Below, in pieces: positions 13,711 to 27,289 of a DNA stretch of 64,000 nt (within the stretch, counting starts at the first letter, position 1; each line of letters opens with the position of its first letter). The position numbers and the translations under genes are program-made. The stretch is taken from positions 18,395,533 to 18,459,532 of the forward strand of contig OX463783.1 in NCBI GenBank assembly GCA_949825025.1. Reading direction: 5' to 3'. The stretch is from Siphlonurus alternatus. Taxonomy: Eukaryota > Arthropoda > Insecta > Ephemeroptera > Siphlonuridae. A model generated the notes under the pieces. The model was given only the letters and a program-made list of their open reading frames with translations. It was not told the DNA's origin and made no database searches.

Positions 13711-14036
13711 CAATGGATTACCGACCTTAAAAAATTTTATTGCAGAAATGGATAGAGGGTGCAAAAATATGCTACTCTGAATTTTTTCAGATTTTTCTGA
13801 GACCGATAACTATTTTTAAAAAATTATTGAAAGTGCATTTTGAATACGTCACGAGGCGCCTCTCCTTAAGAAAAGGATAGGACATTAACGCCCGTGACGT
13901 CATAATACGGAATTTCAATAATTTTTTAAAAATAGTTCCCGGTTTCAGAAAATTCTGAAAAAATTCCGAGTAGCATATTTTTGCTCCCTTTATTCATTTC
14001 TGCAATAAAAAATTTTGAGCTCGGTACTCCATTGTA
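13711..14036. mobile_element. Family B MITE, copy 2
   Basis: Ends CAATGGATTACCGACCTT and GCTCGGTACTCCATTG. The arms contain TATGCTACTCTGAATTTTTT and its inverse. The centre has AAAAGGATAGGAC and TGACGTCA. Confidence 0.8.
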
Positions 14037-14318
14037 TAAAATTTTTAGCCTTTAGTATATAAAGTTTTTAATGCTCTCTGTAGTGTCAAAAGTAATAACA
14101 CGTTAGTTTTTGTTTGTATAGAATTCAATATCATACCCAAGTTGTCACTTTTATTGAAGTTTATTGAAGTGAATAAAAAAAAAATTCAACAAGTGTTTTC
14201 CTAAAGTGTGATGGATATTAAATACAAGGTAGTTAAAACGATTTTTACAGTTACATTGTACAAATTTTACTATCGTAAGTAATCTCAAGCTTGATACTTT
14301 TATTTATCATTATTTACA

Positions 14319-14386
14319 TGTAGTTTTACATCTTACTTGTTACATGTAAATATGTAGTTTTACATATTACTTGTTACATGTAAATT
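14319..14386 (+). repeat. 34-bp tandem duplication
   Basis: Two copies of TGTAGTTTTACAT(C/A)TTACTTG plus TTACATGTAAAT, at 14319-14352 and 14353-14386. Confidence 0.85.
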
Positions 14387-15163
14387 TCTTATGTCTTTCA
14401 TTAATTTTCTAGTCAACATTTGTTGGAAAAGCAACTCTGAAGTATTAGAGTCAAATGAAATAAAAGCAAAATGAGTGTATCATAATGTTAAATATCATAC
14501 GCTTCTGACGTAGCCTAGATAAGTGATGAAATATATTTACAATTTTACATACAACACTTAAATTCACCTCGCTGTGAATAATTAAGCCTGTAGGATTAAA
14601 ATTTTGGTTCCATTATTCAATTTTAAGTTGTATTTTTGTTCTTTGTTTTTGTTTTTCGCTTTTAAAACAAAAACTTGTTTAAATATCCACATTTCAATGT
14701 TATTTTTATGATTAATATATTCCATAGCATTTTAAAACATTTTTTTTTTATTCATTATTATAGAATACATAATACAATTTTAGAAAATTACAATTTTATA
14801 GTTTTGACCTCTATGAGCTTTAAGCTCGAGCAGAGGGAAAAAGAAAAAAAAATTAATTTAAACTGACTTGATGGCGGAAATACAGGAAACAAACTATATA
14901 TTATATGCAATTATACAATAGAAAATAGTATAATATTTAGGCTATAATATATTACATTATATGCGGAAGTTAATAATTAAATAACATAAAACAAATTGTT
15001 TCCAAAAAAAATAAAAATAATTAAGAAGAAAAAGTTTCAGAATGAATACAAAAATACAATTGAATGAACCAATAATAATATAAAAAAAGAAAATAACAAA
15101 ACAACAACAGCAAAAAAAAGAGAAAAAGACATAAATTCAATTGCATAATCCTATATTAAAAAA

Positions 15164-15755
15164 TTAGGCATAGTATATTGATAGAGAATTTTTACTTTTT
15201 GAACTATTATTACTCAAGGAAAATTGGCACAAATTAAAATACTTTTTAACATTATCTGTGAACATTTTAACAGATGGTGATGATTTTATATTTTCCGGTA
15301 AACCATTGTATAAATGAATAGCTTTGGACATAATTGAGTATTTTCCAAGATTAGTTCTTGTGAAATCAATATGGAAGTAATTATATCGTCTTGTATTATG
15401 ATTATGTACATCACTATTTAGTACTAAAGAACAACTGTTTTTAATTAAGTTATTGATTATTTTATAAGCAAAGGTACATAAATTTTTTGCGTTTAGTCCT
15501 GTGATATTAAGCATATTAGTGTCATTATAAAGTTCAATAGTATTTTTCCTCCATTCAAAATTATACAGTATTTTAATAATTTTGTTTTGGAGTATTTGTA
15601 GTGGCTTCAGTACATTTTGATATGCATTTCCCCAGATCCCTACCATATAATTAAGATGTGAATGAACTAAAGCATAGTAAATTTGTTTTTTAACATTGTC
15701 TGGAATAAAATGTCTAGCACGCCATAAAATTCCAATAATTATTTGTAAAATGAAT
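15164..15755 (-). pseudogene. 5'-truncated non-LTR retrotransposon fragment (C-terminal part of reverse transcriptase ORF)
   Basis: On the minus strand an open frame of 160 codons runs from the ATG at 15646 to the stop at 15164, and the same frame is open upstream to about 15755. Recognisable blocks typical of the C-terminal end of jockey/CR1/RTE-like reverse transcriptases occur in order: WRARHFIPDNVKKQIYYALV, HSHLNYMVGIWGNAY, LQILQNKIIKILYN, and NHNTRRYNYFHI. The upstream part (fingers-palm with the YADD-type active site, and endonuclease) is missing: the frame hits a stop near 15765 and the sequence turns into unrelated AT-rich DNA. This is the usual dead-on-arrival 5' truncation. The region downstream of the stop to about 15000 is AT-rich and A-rich on the minus strand and may be the 3'UTR and tail. 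It is not a host gene. The intact frame of about 590 bp suggests a fairly recent insertion. Confidence 0.85.
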
Positions 15756-16255
15756 CCTAAGCTTTATTTAATTAAATTAAAAGAAAAAAAGGTTCCGTTT
15801 CGAATACGATTACAAAATTGAAACAAATTAATTTTTATGAATCAGTTTAATATCCAAATGTAATTATATTTTATAGAAATATATGACACATTATACAGTA
15901 AATTAAACAAACTAAAATTTATCAATAGATTTATAATTTGAAATAAAAATACCGAACAGGGAGTTGTTCTATTCAAATTCGTATTATTGGTTTAATGCAT
16001 AATTGATTTTCACACCTATGTGTGATACAAACTTCCCTTACCGATAAATACATTTACATTATTGATATATTGGTGGTATGCAATAACGTTAAAATAAACT
16101 TTCAACTTAAAAAACACACCACACACAGTTGGAAAAAAAGTGAAATGAATTTCAAGGTAAAAAAAAATGTGTCTTCAATGTGGCTTATTTTATTTACTCT
16201 TCTCCACGTAGCCTGTTTCAAACTTTAAAATTGAATAGCTGCTTGGGAATTGTTC

Positions 16256-16605
16256 AAATGGACAACATACATGATGAAAAATTTTTATTGCAGAAATGAA
16301 TAGAGGGTACCAAATTATACTACTCTGAATTTTTTCAGATTTTTTTGAGACCCAGAACTATTTTTAAATAATTATTGATAGTGCGGCCACGTCCCCTGGA
16401 AGCGTCAATAAGCGTCCAGTCTCTATCCTTTTTATTAAGAATTCAGGGGTGCCAACTGAAATCACAGAAATTTCAATAATTATTTAAAAATAATAGTTCC
16501 GGGACTCAAAAAATTCTGAAAAAATTCAGAGTAGTATAATTTGGTACCCTCTATTCATATCTGCAATAAAAATTTTTCATGTCATGTCATGTATGTTGTC
16601 CATTT
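16256..16605. mobile_element. Family B MITE, copy 3 (350 bp)
   Basis: Inverted repeat from AAATGGACAACATACATGA to CATGTATGTTGTCCATTT. The inner arms TATTGCAGAAATGAATAGAG and CTCTATTCATATCTGCAATA are shared with the other copies, but the outermost TIR sequence differs. Confidence 0.8.
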
Positions 16606-18042
16606 CTACTAAAGATCAATTTCTTGTCTTTTTTCCCATTGATAACGAACCTTATGTACTTTATATGTACTTGAATGTCTGTTAGCATGTTTTGATCTGA
16701 AGAGTTTAACAGTTTTTAATTCATATTTTAATCATCACAAAGGATACATTATTTTAATTATATATTCATAAGCTCGATATTGCATGAAAAAGCAATCAGC
16801 ATTTTTTAATAATCTGTAAATGATATTCATAACAATTTATAACTATCAATAATTTAATTATGTTAAATTTTATTACACCATTACCTAATAAATTTAATCC
16901 TATTAAAATTGTTATCCACACAGTGATAATATTAAATTAATTGAATTTTTGGGAGTTCAATATTTCTCCCTTAATAAAATGTAACAAGTGTATAATACAG
17001 ACATTAAAAATTATATTATTGATCTTCACAGCCACTTGTTAATATAGTTTGCTTACAAAATTGATTTATAGTTTTAGTATCGAGAATAGACTAAACAACA
17101 AAAGCAATAACTATTACAGCTTCCACTCGCACGTTTTGCGTAAACCCACGTTCTGTGTTAGATAGTATGATAGAGATAAAGCATGTAAACTCTTATCTAA
17201 CCATGATATTTATGTATATCTACAAAACATTAACAATGTAATTTAAGTATATCTTCTATAACAGAAATTGTATAATATTGGAGTTAAAGTGAATCATTTA
17301 ACTTAGAGTTTTACATTGATTTCAAATTATTGATGTTTTTGTCCTCCCTAAATATAATAAAAAATATTAAACGGAAATTATTAAATTTAGACATCTAATT
17401 TTATGAACCTAAATACAAGCTGTGCAGATTCTTTAAATTTGATAGCAAATAGAAAATATCTCAAGTGTATATATGGATTGGAAAGGTTACAAATAACAAA
17501 TCTTGTATTTTTTATTGTCTATTTATATATTGTTTATAAAAAAAATATATATTGCAATGTTTAAAGTATCAATTTATATAATAACGTTAGAAAATAATAT
17601 ATGAACACACAATAAAACTATAATATTATATTTCATTCCATATTTGTATATTTAAACATCAAATTTTACATTGAAAAGCATACTCGTCTTTTGTTATTAT
17701 ATTTTGATTTCAATGGACGTGGAAGTTTATTTTATCTAAAACATGGAATATAATAACATCATAGATTGTAGCAAAAACATGTCTTGTCTTGAGGGTAGTA
17801 AATTTAACGTTGAAAAGATCTGTATGGGAGAAAGAAGAGGGGATCCATTTGCTATGTAATCGATGCTTTAATTTCGTTGTATATGATTACATTATCATAT
17901 TACTCTTGAAATTATAAGAATTCCATCTTATTGAACATTAAAATTGTAGCACATACGTTGAAATTTCATATATAAATAAATAAAATATTCACAGCTATTA
18001 GAAACTATTCATGAATGAGTTATTCATATATATATATATAGC

Positions 18043-18160
18043 CAACTTTCTTAATAGATTAACCACGGCTAAAGTCATTGATTAAGAGTAAAGACAGGTA
18101 TACTAACGTTGGTTAGTGAGAAATCAGTTTCTTTCCCTTCATGAATGGCACAGAAACCTT
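18043..18160. mobile_element. Decayed hairpin MITE related to 22618
   Basis: TTAACCACGGCTAAAGTCAT and GTTGGTTAGTGAGAAATCAG, with CCCTTCATGAATGGCAC at the right end. The left terminus is lost. Confidence 0.4.
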
Positions 18161-18407
18161 ACACTTCCGGAAATAATCTTATACCTGTTAAACTGTATTC
18201 TACATCAATAAATAATTATATACGAAAAAAATATATATATATTTTCAATCTATGTTACCTTCTTTCTTCATACTTTGTAAAAATATAAATCTATATAAGA
18301 TTTAGGTAGTAGTCTTGATATTCGAGTCGTCTATAGCAATATTAGTTTCGACATTGCTAAGACACGATGGTGGGGGAGTATATAGAGACTCAAGATCTGA
18401 CGAGGCT

Positions 18408-18417
18408 TATATAAAAG
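18408..18417 (+). promoter_or_regulatory. Candidate TATA box
   Basis: TATATAAAAG in a GC-richer patch (CTGACGAGGC upstream; CACACACACAGCAGCAGCG about 15-35 bp downstream). The strand and spacing fit a core promoter, and a possible donor (C|GTAAGG) lies at 18545. The transcript is unknown; it could be a noncoding Lar first exon. Weak evidence. Confidence 0.25.
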
Positions 18418-19009
18418 CGTCAAGTTTCACACACACACACAGCAGCAGCGTGCGTGCTTAGTGCCAACAGTTATACTATACTAACTCCGCACTATACTTA
18501 TACTATAATACCAGAAGAGAGAACTGCGTTTTATGACAACTGTCGTAAGGAATAACTTTCTAGATTATTATCATTGTATTATTATAAAGTACGTGGGGAT
18601 AGTGAACCTAATTTTAAACTTTAAGTAGTAGATTATGAAAAGTATTTTGTATAGTAGGAAAATATGGAAAAGGTTAAATTTATTAAATATTACTGTATAA
18701 TTACGAAGTACTGTAATGTTGATTTTATTTAAATTTGTTAAAACAATTATTTATTGAAGGGTCCTTTAATTTAATACTTTAAAGTGATTTAATGTCAGTA
18801 GTTAAAAGTAATTTAAGAACTGAAAATTTCATATTTTTTTTTTACTTAAAATACTACTTTAAAAAAAATCTGATCATGCACGACAGGGATACAATGTAAT
18901 ATAATATATACTAATTTTATCCAATACTTAAATTAAGATAAGGTGACACGTTCATGTAACAGACGCAAATAATTATCTTCAACTGAACTGCAATTAAACA
19001 ACTGTCGTT

Positions 19010-19354
19010 TGGCAATGTCAAGCAACGTCGAGCGTGGTTAGTACTTGGATGGATGATTCAAGATTCAAGACATTTAAATCATAATTACGTTGCTCCTTCC
19101 CTGCATAGGGTAAATTCATCTCGCGTTCCACGATGCACTTGTGTGCGGTTCTCCAGGTTGGATATCACCTTGATCCATTGATAAAAAGTAGAGGTGTCCG
19201 TCCTAATTGAGGTTTCCACGGTTCCCTCAGTTTCACCTCAGCGAATGCTGGGACGCGTAACAGGTCGTGGCCACCATCCTTTTCTTCCCTTATCCCTTCC
19301 TATTACCTCTCCTTGAGCTCCAAGCTCATAGGGATGTATCCCTATAAAAAAAAA
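19010..19354 (+). mobile_element. 5S-rRNA-derived SINE, near full length
   Basis: The 5' end, AAGCAACGTCGAGCGTGG followed by TTAGTACTTGGATGG, matches the internal promoter region of animal 5S rRNA (box A, intermediate element, box C). An unrelated body follows, including CCTCAGCGAATGCTGGGACG. It ends GTATCCCTAT plus a poly-A tail (19346-19354). The body is shared with copies at 26.56 kb and 34.3-34.7 kb. Confidence 0.8.
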
Positions 19355-19622
19355 TATTAAAAAATATGATGCAAAAAAGATTGACTCCGCAGAAAAAAAT
19401 AATTAAAAATGCATGCTGAATTATTTATAGTGACTTCTTACTTACTGAAATACGAGTATATTAAAATTATAATAACGTTTACCGATTAAGATTTCACAAT
19501 AACCCGCGGCTACTACAAAGGATGTAAAGTATATTCTTCAAGATGTAATTAAATAAGCTTAATTTTACATTTCAATTTAATTCACAACAAAAAGCAATAA
19601 ACAGAGTTGAATTTTAAACATC

Positions 19623-19768
19623 ATAAGAGGCATTCACAAAGCCTTAAGGCCACATTTAGGGCTCGATAATTTAAGACCAGAAATTTTGGGTCTAAAAAGC
19701 ATGCCTAAAATCAGGCTTTAAATTATCGAGCCCTAAATGTGGCCTTAGGGCTTTGTGAATGCCTCTTA
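19623..19768. mobile_element. 146-bp perfect-hairpin MITE (ATTCACAAAG type)
   Basis: Inverted ends TAAGAGGCATTCACAAAG and CTTTGTGAATGCCTCTTA. Arms GGCTCGATAATTTAA and inverse. A TA target duplication is possible. Confidence 0.75.
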
Positions 19769-22300
19769 TTATATATACCAAGATTTGTGTATAATATTTA
19801 CACAAATCCTGATATATACATAATATATTATATTACAAATTAATTCCAGTTAATTTAGCAAAGTTAATTTGTTTACTTGTGTTTAGATTTGATTTCAAAT
19901 ACAAAGAGAAGATTTGTTAGAGCAAGACTTAATCTCAGTTTTCATTAAGATGGAATGCAAGACAAGTGCCATAACACTTGAGAAAATATATTAGGAAATG
20001 GGAGGGAAGTTTAGAAAGTTAACTTTCGTTTTACTCTATTCCAAATTTCAAAATGCCTAAATTTTAATTTAGTGATACCATTAGTAGCCATTGCTAATTA
20101 TTTCTCAATGCCAAACCTAAAATATTTTTACACCTATAGATAAAGAACGAATTGGCTACTAACGTGATGAAATAATAATAGGATCAAGATTTTGAGTTAT
20201 TAATTTTTTAGTGTTTTTTAGAACCTGATTTCACTAAATTTTGACCAAAGTCACCGCAGTCTTAAAAATATTATTTTAATTTCTCAAAAATTATCTTATT
20301 TTTTTATGAAGATGCTCTGAAAAGATAGCTGATATGGTGTACCATCTGGTAAGGATGGTGTCATTAATCCTTAAAATAATAAAACTTAAAAATCTTCGAT
20401 AGTGTTTTATAGTGTGATTTTTTTACTATAAAATCTTCACTATTTTTAATATTTATAATTAAAGAGGAGCTTTTCCGGATAAAAAGTGACATGCATCGTT
20501 TTTCCCATGCAGGTAAAACTTAACAGGAAGGTAATCTTTATATTATACTTTATATTTTGTAATTATACACATGATAACTCTTTAACAAGAAATATAAAAT
20601 CAAGAATGATTATTTTATAAAATTTAGTATTAATTAGATTTACTTTTATTTTAATACATTAATTTGAGCTAATAATTAATATATTTACAAAGTGGCCAAA
20701 TACATCACATTAAATAAATTAAATATTAGATTTTCATTTAATATTCACTAATTGATTTACAATACAACACAACATTTTTTTTGCGCATAATTAATAATAA
20801 TACTGTTTTTATCTTTGACGGCCTGTCTATGCAAAATTTAACATTGAAATCACCATGGTTGTCAAACCTTGACCTGCAAAACTCTACAGAAAACTTGCCA
20901 GCAAATATTTTAAAATTACAGATTTTTTTTTTTATATATTATTTCACCCATAAGTACATAATACAATGTACAAGAGTGAAGGGCACGTAAAACAACGTGT
21001 TAAAACACAAAGAAGTGGTAGCTATCCTGTTACAAATTATTTATCATATAATTGAATTAGTAGCAGTTAATTTACATTGTTGGAGTCAAAATACAAAATT
21101 AACTATGTACAATCTTTTGCAATATAGTGAGTGATTACAGCTTTTGCAAAATGACTATCTGGGCTTAACTTGACATGGTTCGGCAATTGATTTTCTGAAA
21201 TATAGTTCTATCAACTAAAATAATGATGTCATCATAGAAACATAACGTGTAAATTATTTACCCTCCCCCATTCAAATGTACTCTCAAAATTAATGAAACA
21301 ATAAGCTTGTGGTAATGCAATAGGGCTGGTTTCATGCTTAGAAAAAAAATAAAAATGTGTTTCAAATTATTGGAATTTAAGCTCGCCATCAATAGGTACT
21401 TTTTTAAACGGATCTGTCTGTCCAGTTTGTGAAATTTTAGTTAGAAATTTCAACACTAAGCCTTATGGACGGTAACAGAAAATGGAGCTTTTGGAAGAAA
21501 ACCACCTCCTATAGAATTTGCTCAGATCGTAAACAATTTTTAGAATATTATCGAATATTTAAAATTATAATTTAAGAATGTAGAGTACCTGAGATCAATT
21601 GTCACTTTATAAAAAAATACCAAAATATTATTCTGCGATGCTTTATTAATTGAGTCGTATTATTCTGTTTGTTCTTCATTTTTCTTCAAGCTAGAAGTCC
21701 ATTAATGTTTTAAATTTAATATGCAAAGTTTTTCAAAATAAATTTATGAAATTTTCTTTTAGAATTTTAAATATATCAATATTGCTGTTTTAATTTTTTA
21801 TTTCCTTGTTATTTTCTTCTTGGCTGCAAAAAGCATCCTGTATATCTTAAGATGTTTTTAAACGTATTTTATTACGTATTGTTGTGTGATTTCTGATATA
21901 AATACCACCAAAACCAATTAAAAAAGCAAACCCTTATGGTGTACTATAACATAGTTTGATTAAAAAGTACTTTACCAATTTACATTGTGTGTATAATACT
22001 ATATAATTGTAGTATCAAAAATTAAGCAATAAAAAATATAAATTATTAGATTGGGCTTTTGATTTTTAAAGATTTTTTTAATATTACAAAGATTGCGTTT
22101 CAAATTTAACAGAATGTAATAAGAAAATAAAATAAAAATCAAAACAATGGTAAAACAATTATTTACTTGCATAATTTCGTTTAAATTCAATTCAATTAAT
22201 TAATTATGTTGTAAAGTTCAGTTGATTCAAGCTAGGATCAACTTCAGGAACTTTGTACTGTAGAGTCAAGTACATAAAATATACGCTCAAATTAACCATG

Positions 22301-22536
22301 CAATGGAGTACCGACCTATTTTTTTTTTTATTATTATTACAGAAATAGATATAGAGTGCAAAGTTATGCTACTCTGATTTTTTTTTTTTTTCAAAATTTT
22401 CTGAGTTCAGGAAGTACGTGTAATATTTTTTAAAAATAGTTTCCAGGCTCCAAAACAAAATCTGAAAAAACAGGGTAGCATAGCTTTGCACCTTCTATTC
22501 ATTTCTGAAAATTGTGAGGTCGATCGACACTCCATA
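22301..22536. mobile_element. Family B MITE, copy 4 (internally deleted)
   Basis: Ends CAATGGAGTACCGACCT and AGGTCGATCGACACTCCAT. The arms TATGCTACTCTGATTTTT and TAGCATAGCTTTGCACC match the family. The centre is shortened. Confidence 0.75.
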
Positions 22537-22617
22537 GCATATTTAAATTGAAACAGAGAAAACAACAGAGCAGGGATAATTTTCACATATGATGTATTAT
22601 TTTTTTAAAAAAATATG

Positions 22618-22754
22618 GGAGTAATTCACGAAAGAGTTATCCAGAAATTTATCCAGGTTTCTCACTAATCACGGTTAGCGCGCCGCCAGCCTAATTCAAT
22701 GACACTAAACGTGATTAGTGAGAAAGCTGAATAATTCCTTCGTGAATCGTGCTC
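22618..22754. mobile_element. Hairpin MITE (ATTCACGAA type), diverged copy
   Basis: GGAGTAATTCACGAAAGAGT to TTCCTTCGTGAATCGTGCTC. Internal TTTCTCACTAATCACGGTTA and inverse. Related decayed copies at 13317-13425 (CGTGGTTATCGCCAGCCTAA) and 18043-18160. Confidence 0.65.
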
Positions 22755-25700
22755 TATATATCTAACTGCAATGATATATTATATAAATAATTCATGAAAG
22801 CAAAAATATGATAGTAACTATTCCTGAATTCCAGAAATAAAACAAATGGAAAGTTTTATTACATTCAATATTGTTTTTGCCATTTTTCTTCAACATTAAA
22901 ACTTGATCATTTCTTCTTCAGTACATTCACCTGGGGCATTAAAATTTCTATTCAATAATACATGCCGAGTAGTATAACCCATTACAGGTTAAGACGAGTT
23001 TGAAACTAATATCTCCTGAGTATCATGCACTCTAATGCAGTTTAAAAAAAAAAATGGTCACGTATTAAATGTCATATTACATGAAATACGATCTTTAAAT
23101 TGCATCATGTCATGCAGTTGTTTTTAATAACAATAAATAAACTTATTGCTTACTTTTTTGTTATAATTTTATCATTAAAAACTAATTTACTTTGTTTCAT
23201 ATATATTCAGTAGTGATATAATAGTTTCACCTTTGATCTAACAATATTTTCATAAATATTAATGTAATTTTAATGGGACTGGACGACGTCAAAAGACATG
23301 CTGTAACTAAAGGTCATCTAATGGCTTTCCAACTCTCTATATTAGTTTTCTAGAAGAGTTATATAATGTAAAAATATAATTACAAAATGAAAGAAAGATG
23401 TAAATAAAAAAAATTATAACATAATTTTATTTTATTACTTTATTTTGAAATATCAAATAAAAAGTAGATTTATACTTCATGTTGCTAATTAATAATTTTG
23501 ACAGCAACGCGCCCAATAATTAAGAAGATTGTCCATACATTTTTATAATTAAAAAATTATTCTTATTCCATTTATACAACTCTACATTTAAGAATTTTTC
23601 TTTATGTAAGCTTAAATAATAAAATTAAATTAAATAAACTTTTAATTACTAAATAGTTATAGAACTTGTAGTTTGTATTTTTTTTCTTCTTTTTTAACAT
23701 AAAATAGCTGTAGGCATGCAAATTCTTCATGTTTCATAAAACAAGTATTTCAAAAGTAATATACCTGTTTTGCTTTTTTTTTTTATTAATATAATGGCGT
23801 TCAACAAATTTTTCTTTATTATGTACTGCGAAAATTAAAACCTTAATCTTTGTTAGAACAACTCTAACATTTTTGAACTAAAAAATAAAGAGAGAAAATA
23901 TATAAAAATAAAATATATTATACTATAAAGATTCCATTAATTATAATTTTTGTTAATTTTTTCATACAGTCACAAAGTTTACAGTACATACAGTTATTGT
24001 TTTCTGTTTAAATGTTTTTTATAATAAATTTTTACACTGAAGTTTTGAAACCTCCTATAATTATGCAGCAAATATACAGGCATGTGCAACTGGTGGTATA
24101 TCTACCAGGGGTTAAAAATATAACGTCTTTTAAATATGAAAACATTACCACAAAAATAGAATATTACAAAGCAGTCGTACAGTGTTTAGATGCAATTAAT
24201 TGAAAATTACAAGTCCTCATTTTAAATAATATATTTAACTGCTGCTGTGTTTTATATAAAGAATTTTATTAATATTTTTACTTATGGTCATTGTTATCTA
24301 ATAAAATCCTTTTTGAATTGGAATATTCCATCTAATTTTTATATTATTGATAAAATTGCATTGTTATAGGACTGTTTTAGTATCTCCTACAAATTGTTAT
24401 TACGTAACACGAGGGAGATAATAAATAAAATATTATGTATTCTTTAAATGTCACATTCTCTCATTTTGGTGAGAAATGAAAGTGGAATTCATAAAAAATG
24501 AACGAATTTTATGTAATATATTTTTTTCCACTTTCAATTTTTATATATTATTAAAAACTAATATTTTTAACATCTCCATATACACCATTTGATAAGTTAT
24601 ATTAATAATTGTTTTTTTTTTTTAAATTTTCAATGAGTATCTTTTTTATTTATGTTATAGTTAGCAAAAAAAAAAAAAAAAAATTCGTTATCAAAAATTG
24701 ATGTACAGTAAGTAATATTAACAACAGCATTGTGTACTGGACCATTTACACCTAGATAATAATATGATATATTATACAGTCTATTATTTTACAATCCCGG
24801 ATTTTGCAAATTCTTGAAATTTGTGAGTTACATTTCAATATATTACCAAAGAATTAATATCTACAGTAATTCTTTGATATTACCTTGATTCTTATAAATG
24901 AACTTACAATAATAGTAATAAATGCAAAAGGCTGAAAGGAGAATTTTATTACTCTTTTTTTCAATTTCAACCATGCATTTAAAGTCATTAAGTCTTCGAA
25001 GCAAAATAACCTGAAAAAAGTAACATTATCAGAAAATTATAAATTCACGTTAAATCACAAAAGAAAAAAAATGTAAAAAAATACAAACAATTTTTACAAT
25101 AAAATATATATAACATCGCAAAGTGCTAAATTCCTAACTGAAGGATTTCGGGTAGGGGTTAAAAAAGGGGGTAGAGGGTTATCTTGAGCTTAGAGTGAAA
25201 GGTTAGGAGAAAGAGGAAAGGAGATGGGAGGGGGTGAGGTTTTGAAGACGAAGTAAAAGAGGGTGGGGGGCTATATTGTTTCTTGGCGCTTCCAAGTTTA
25301 ATATAAAGAACCAATAAATAGCATCTTGTCTCCTATCTTACAACAAAACCCTATAGCAAAGGGGGAAAAGAGAGAAGTAAAACGAGTAAGGAACACTTTT
25401 AAGAGGTTCAATACCACTTTGCAACGGCTTCCAAATAAAACTTCCTAACTTGTTAGATGGAAAACTTTAACCATATCTATACAATATATATTGTTCGTTT
25501 TTTTTTATAGTAAGAAAACCACTAAGTGTCCAACATTTTAAAATTTTATTTTTGTACTGTACATATGGAAATTCAATTGTATATATTGATGTAAATAGAA
25601 GCCTAAAAGTGGTAAAAATATAAATTTTATTTTATAAAAATATAATGTAAAATTTTTATTGATTTTACTGTGGTTTTTTATTTACATATTTTCAATAATA

Positions 25701-25916
25701 AAATTCATAATATTTTAAGGTTGCACTACTTCTATATTTTTAATATCATTAAATTATATAATTATAAATATGTACGTATTTTGTTATTCTCCCCTTTTTT
25801 CAACGTTTTTATTTCATATCGGTAAATATTTTAAGTACAGTTTACAGTTTAGGTAGCAGTTTAAGTACTTACAAGTAGTATATTTATAGCTTATAATATA
25901 TATTTAGTATACTTAC

Positions 25917-25974
25917 GAAGCATGGAGATGAACAAAGGCTGCAAACGTAAATTTTCCATAGCGACGAGTGTACA
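25917..25974. mobile_element. TIR element family I, half copy
   Basis: Only the right half remains: GGAGATGAACAAAGGCTGCA, then ATTTTCCATAGCGACGAGTG and TACA. Confidence 0.5.
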
Positions 25975-26556
25975 TAATAAACCAATTTCCAAAACTAATA
26001 CCAGAATTTTAATTAAATATTACATAAAGTTTGTACTTTCAACTAATTAAAAATACGATGAATTTACTTCAATTAATTTTAAATCTGTATGCTTTAAATA
26101 ATATAATCTGCATGTACAGTTATAATTTAGTGGATTAGTAAACACATGATTTTTTTTAATAAAAAGTATGCATGTCTATAAAAATTAGTTATTGAAAAGC
26201 TTTCATGTTTTACGTTAAGAACATGTTAAGAACAAAATTAATGTAGTACAACTCCCATCTGGATAATGTCACTAAAGCTTGTCTAACGTTATAAATTATT
26301 CTAATATATTTTAAATATATTGATGAGTTTAATTCAACTTCTGCGTGAAAACTTTTTGTATTTGCTGAATATGGTATTTTGTATAAAAAAAAATATTCAA
26401 CAAAAAATATAGATACGCACATAGAAAATGTCCTTATTTCCCTGCGAGGGTATGAGGTGACAACGATGTTTTCATCCAGCTGTGATGACACTCCATTGTT
26501 TGGCCAATCAGGATAATATTACCAACATTTAAATAGCCATTTTCCCATTTAGTCTG

Positions 26557-26756
26557 GGTCCATTGATAAAAAGTAGAGGTATCCGTCCTGACTGAGGTTT
26601 TCCATGGTTCCCTCAGTCTCACCTCAGCGAATGCTGGGACGCGTAACAGGCCGTTGCCACAATCCGTTTCCTACCTTATCCCTACCCATTACCCCGCCGC
26701 GAGCTGTAAACTCTTACAAAGGGGTGTATCCTTGTAAAAAAAAAAAAAAAAAAAAA
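26557..26756 (+). mobile_element. 5S-type SINE, 5'-truncated copy
   Basis: Shares CATTGATAAAAAGTAGAGGT, CCTCAGCGAATGCTGGGACG and the 3' end GTATCCTTGT plus poly-A (26736-26756) with the SINE at 19010, but lacks the 5S-like head. Confidence 0.8.
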
Positions 26757-27289
26757 CAAAAACATTTTCCCATTGCTTTTCTGTACATCAAAATACTGTA
26801 TTATAACAGATTGTAGATATTCAAAATAAACTGTAGCTTGTTCAAAAATAAATTTGTTATTGAACATAAAGTGAACATTTCACTTTCAATCGAGCTAGCG
26901 GTGATAAGGTTTCATATTGAAGCCAACATAAATTTTTCGTTTACGGGGGTTAAAAATATCCTCACAAAAATATACCAAAAGAAATTTTATAATGCAGATT
27001 CTTTTGTTTAATGTGTAGAATACAATTTTGATTATGATGTAATAAAACAGACAACTATATTCATATCAATTCCACTGAATTTTACAGTAAAATAAGCTTA
27101 TTATGGAGAGTATTGTTAATAAGAAGCCTATTTGTATAAATTTATTGTCATGTATGAAGGAGAATTTTAGAAATTTACAGTGAAAAATATCAAATTCACA
27201 TGATACTAATCAAGTTGCGGAGGAAAACTTGTCTTTTCTTTTTTATTTTACTGAACCTTTGTCCTATGATACTGGTCACAAGTGATTTA

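Noticed and set aside
26604..26867. 70- and 61-codon frames
   Set aside because: They lie in a SINE and its poly-A tail.
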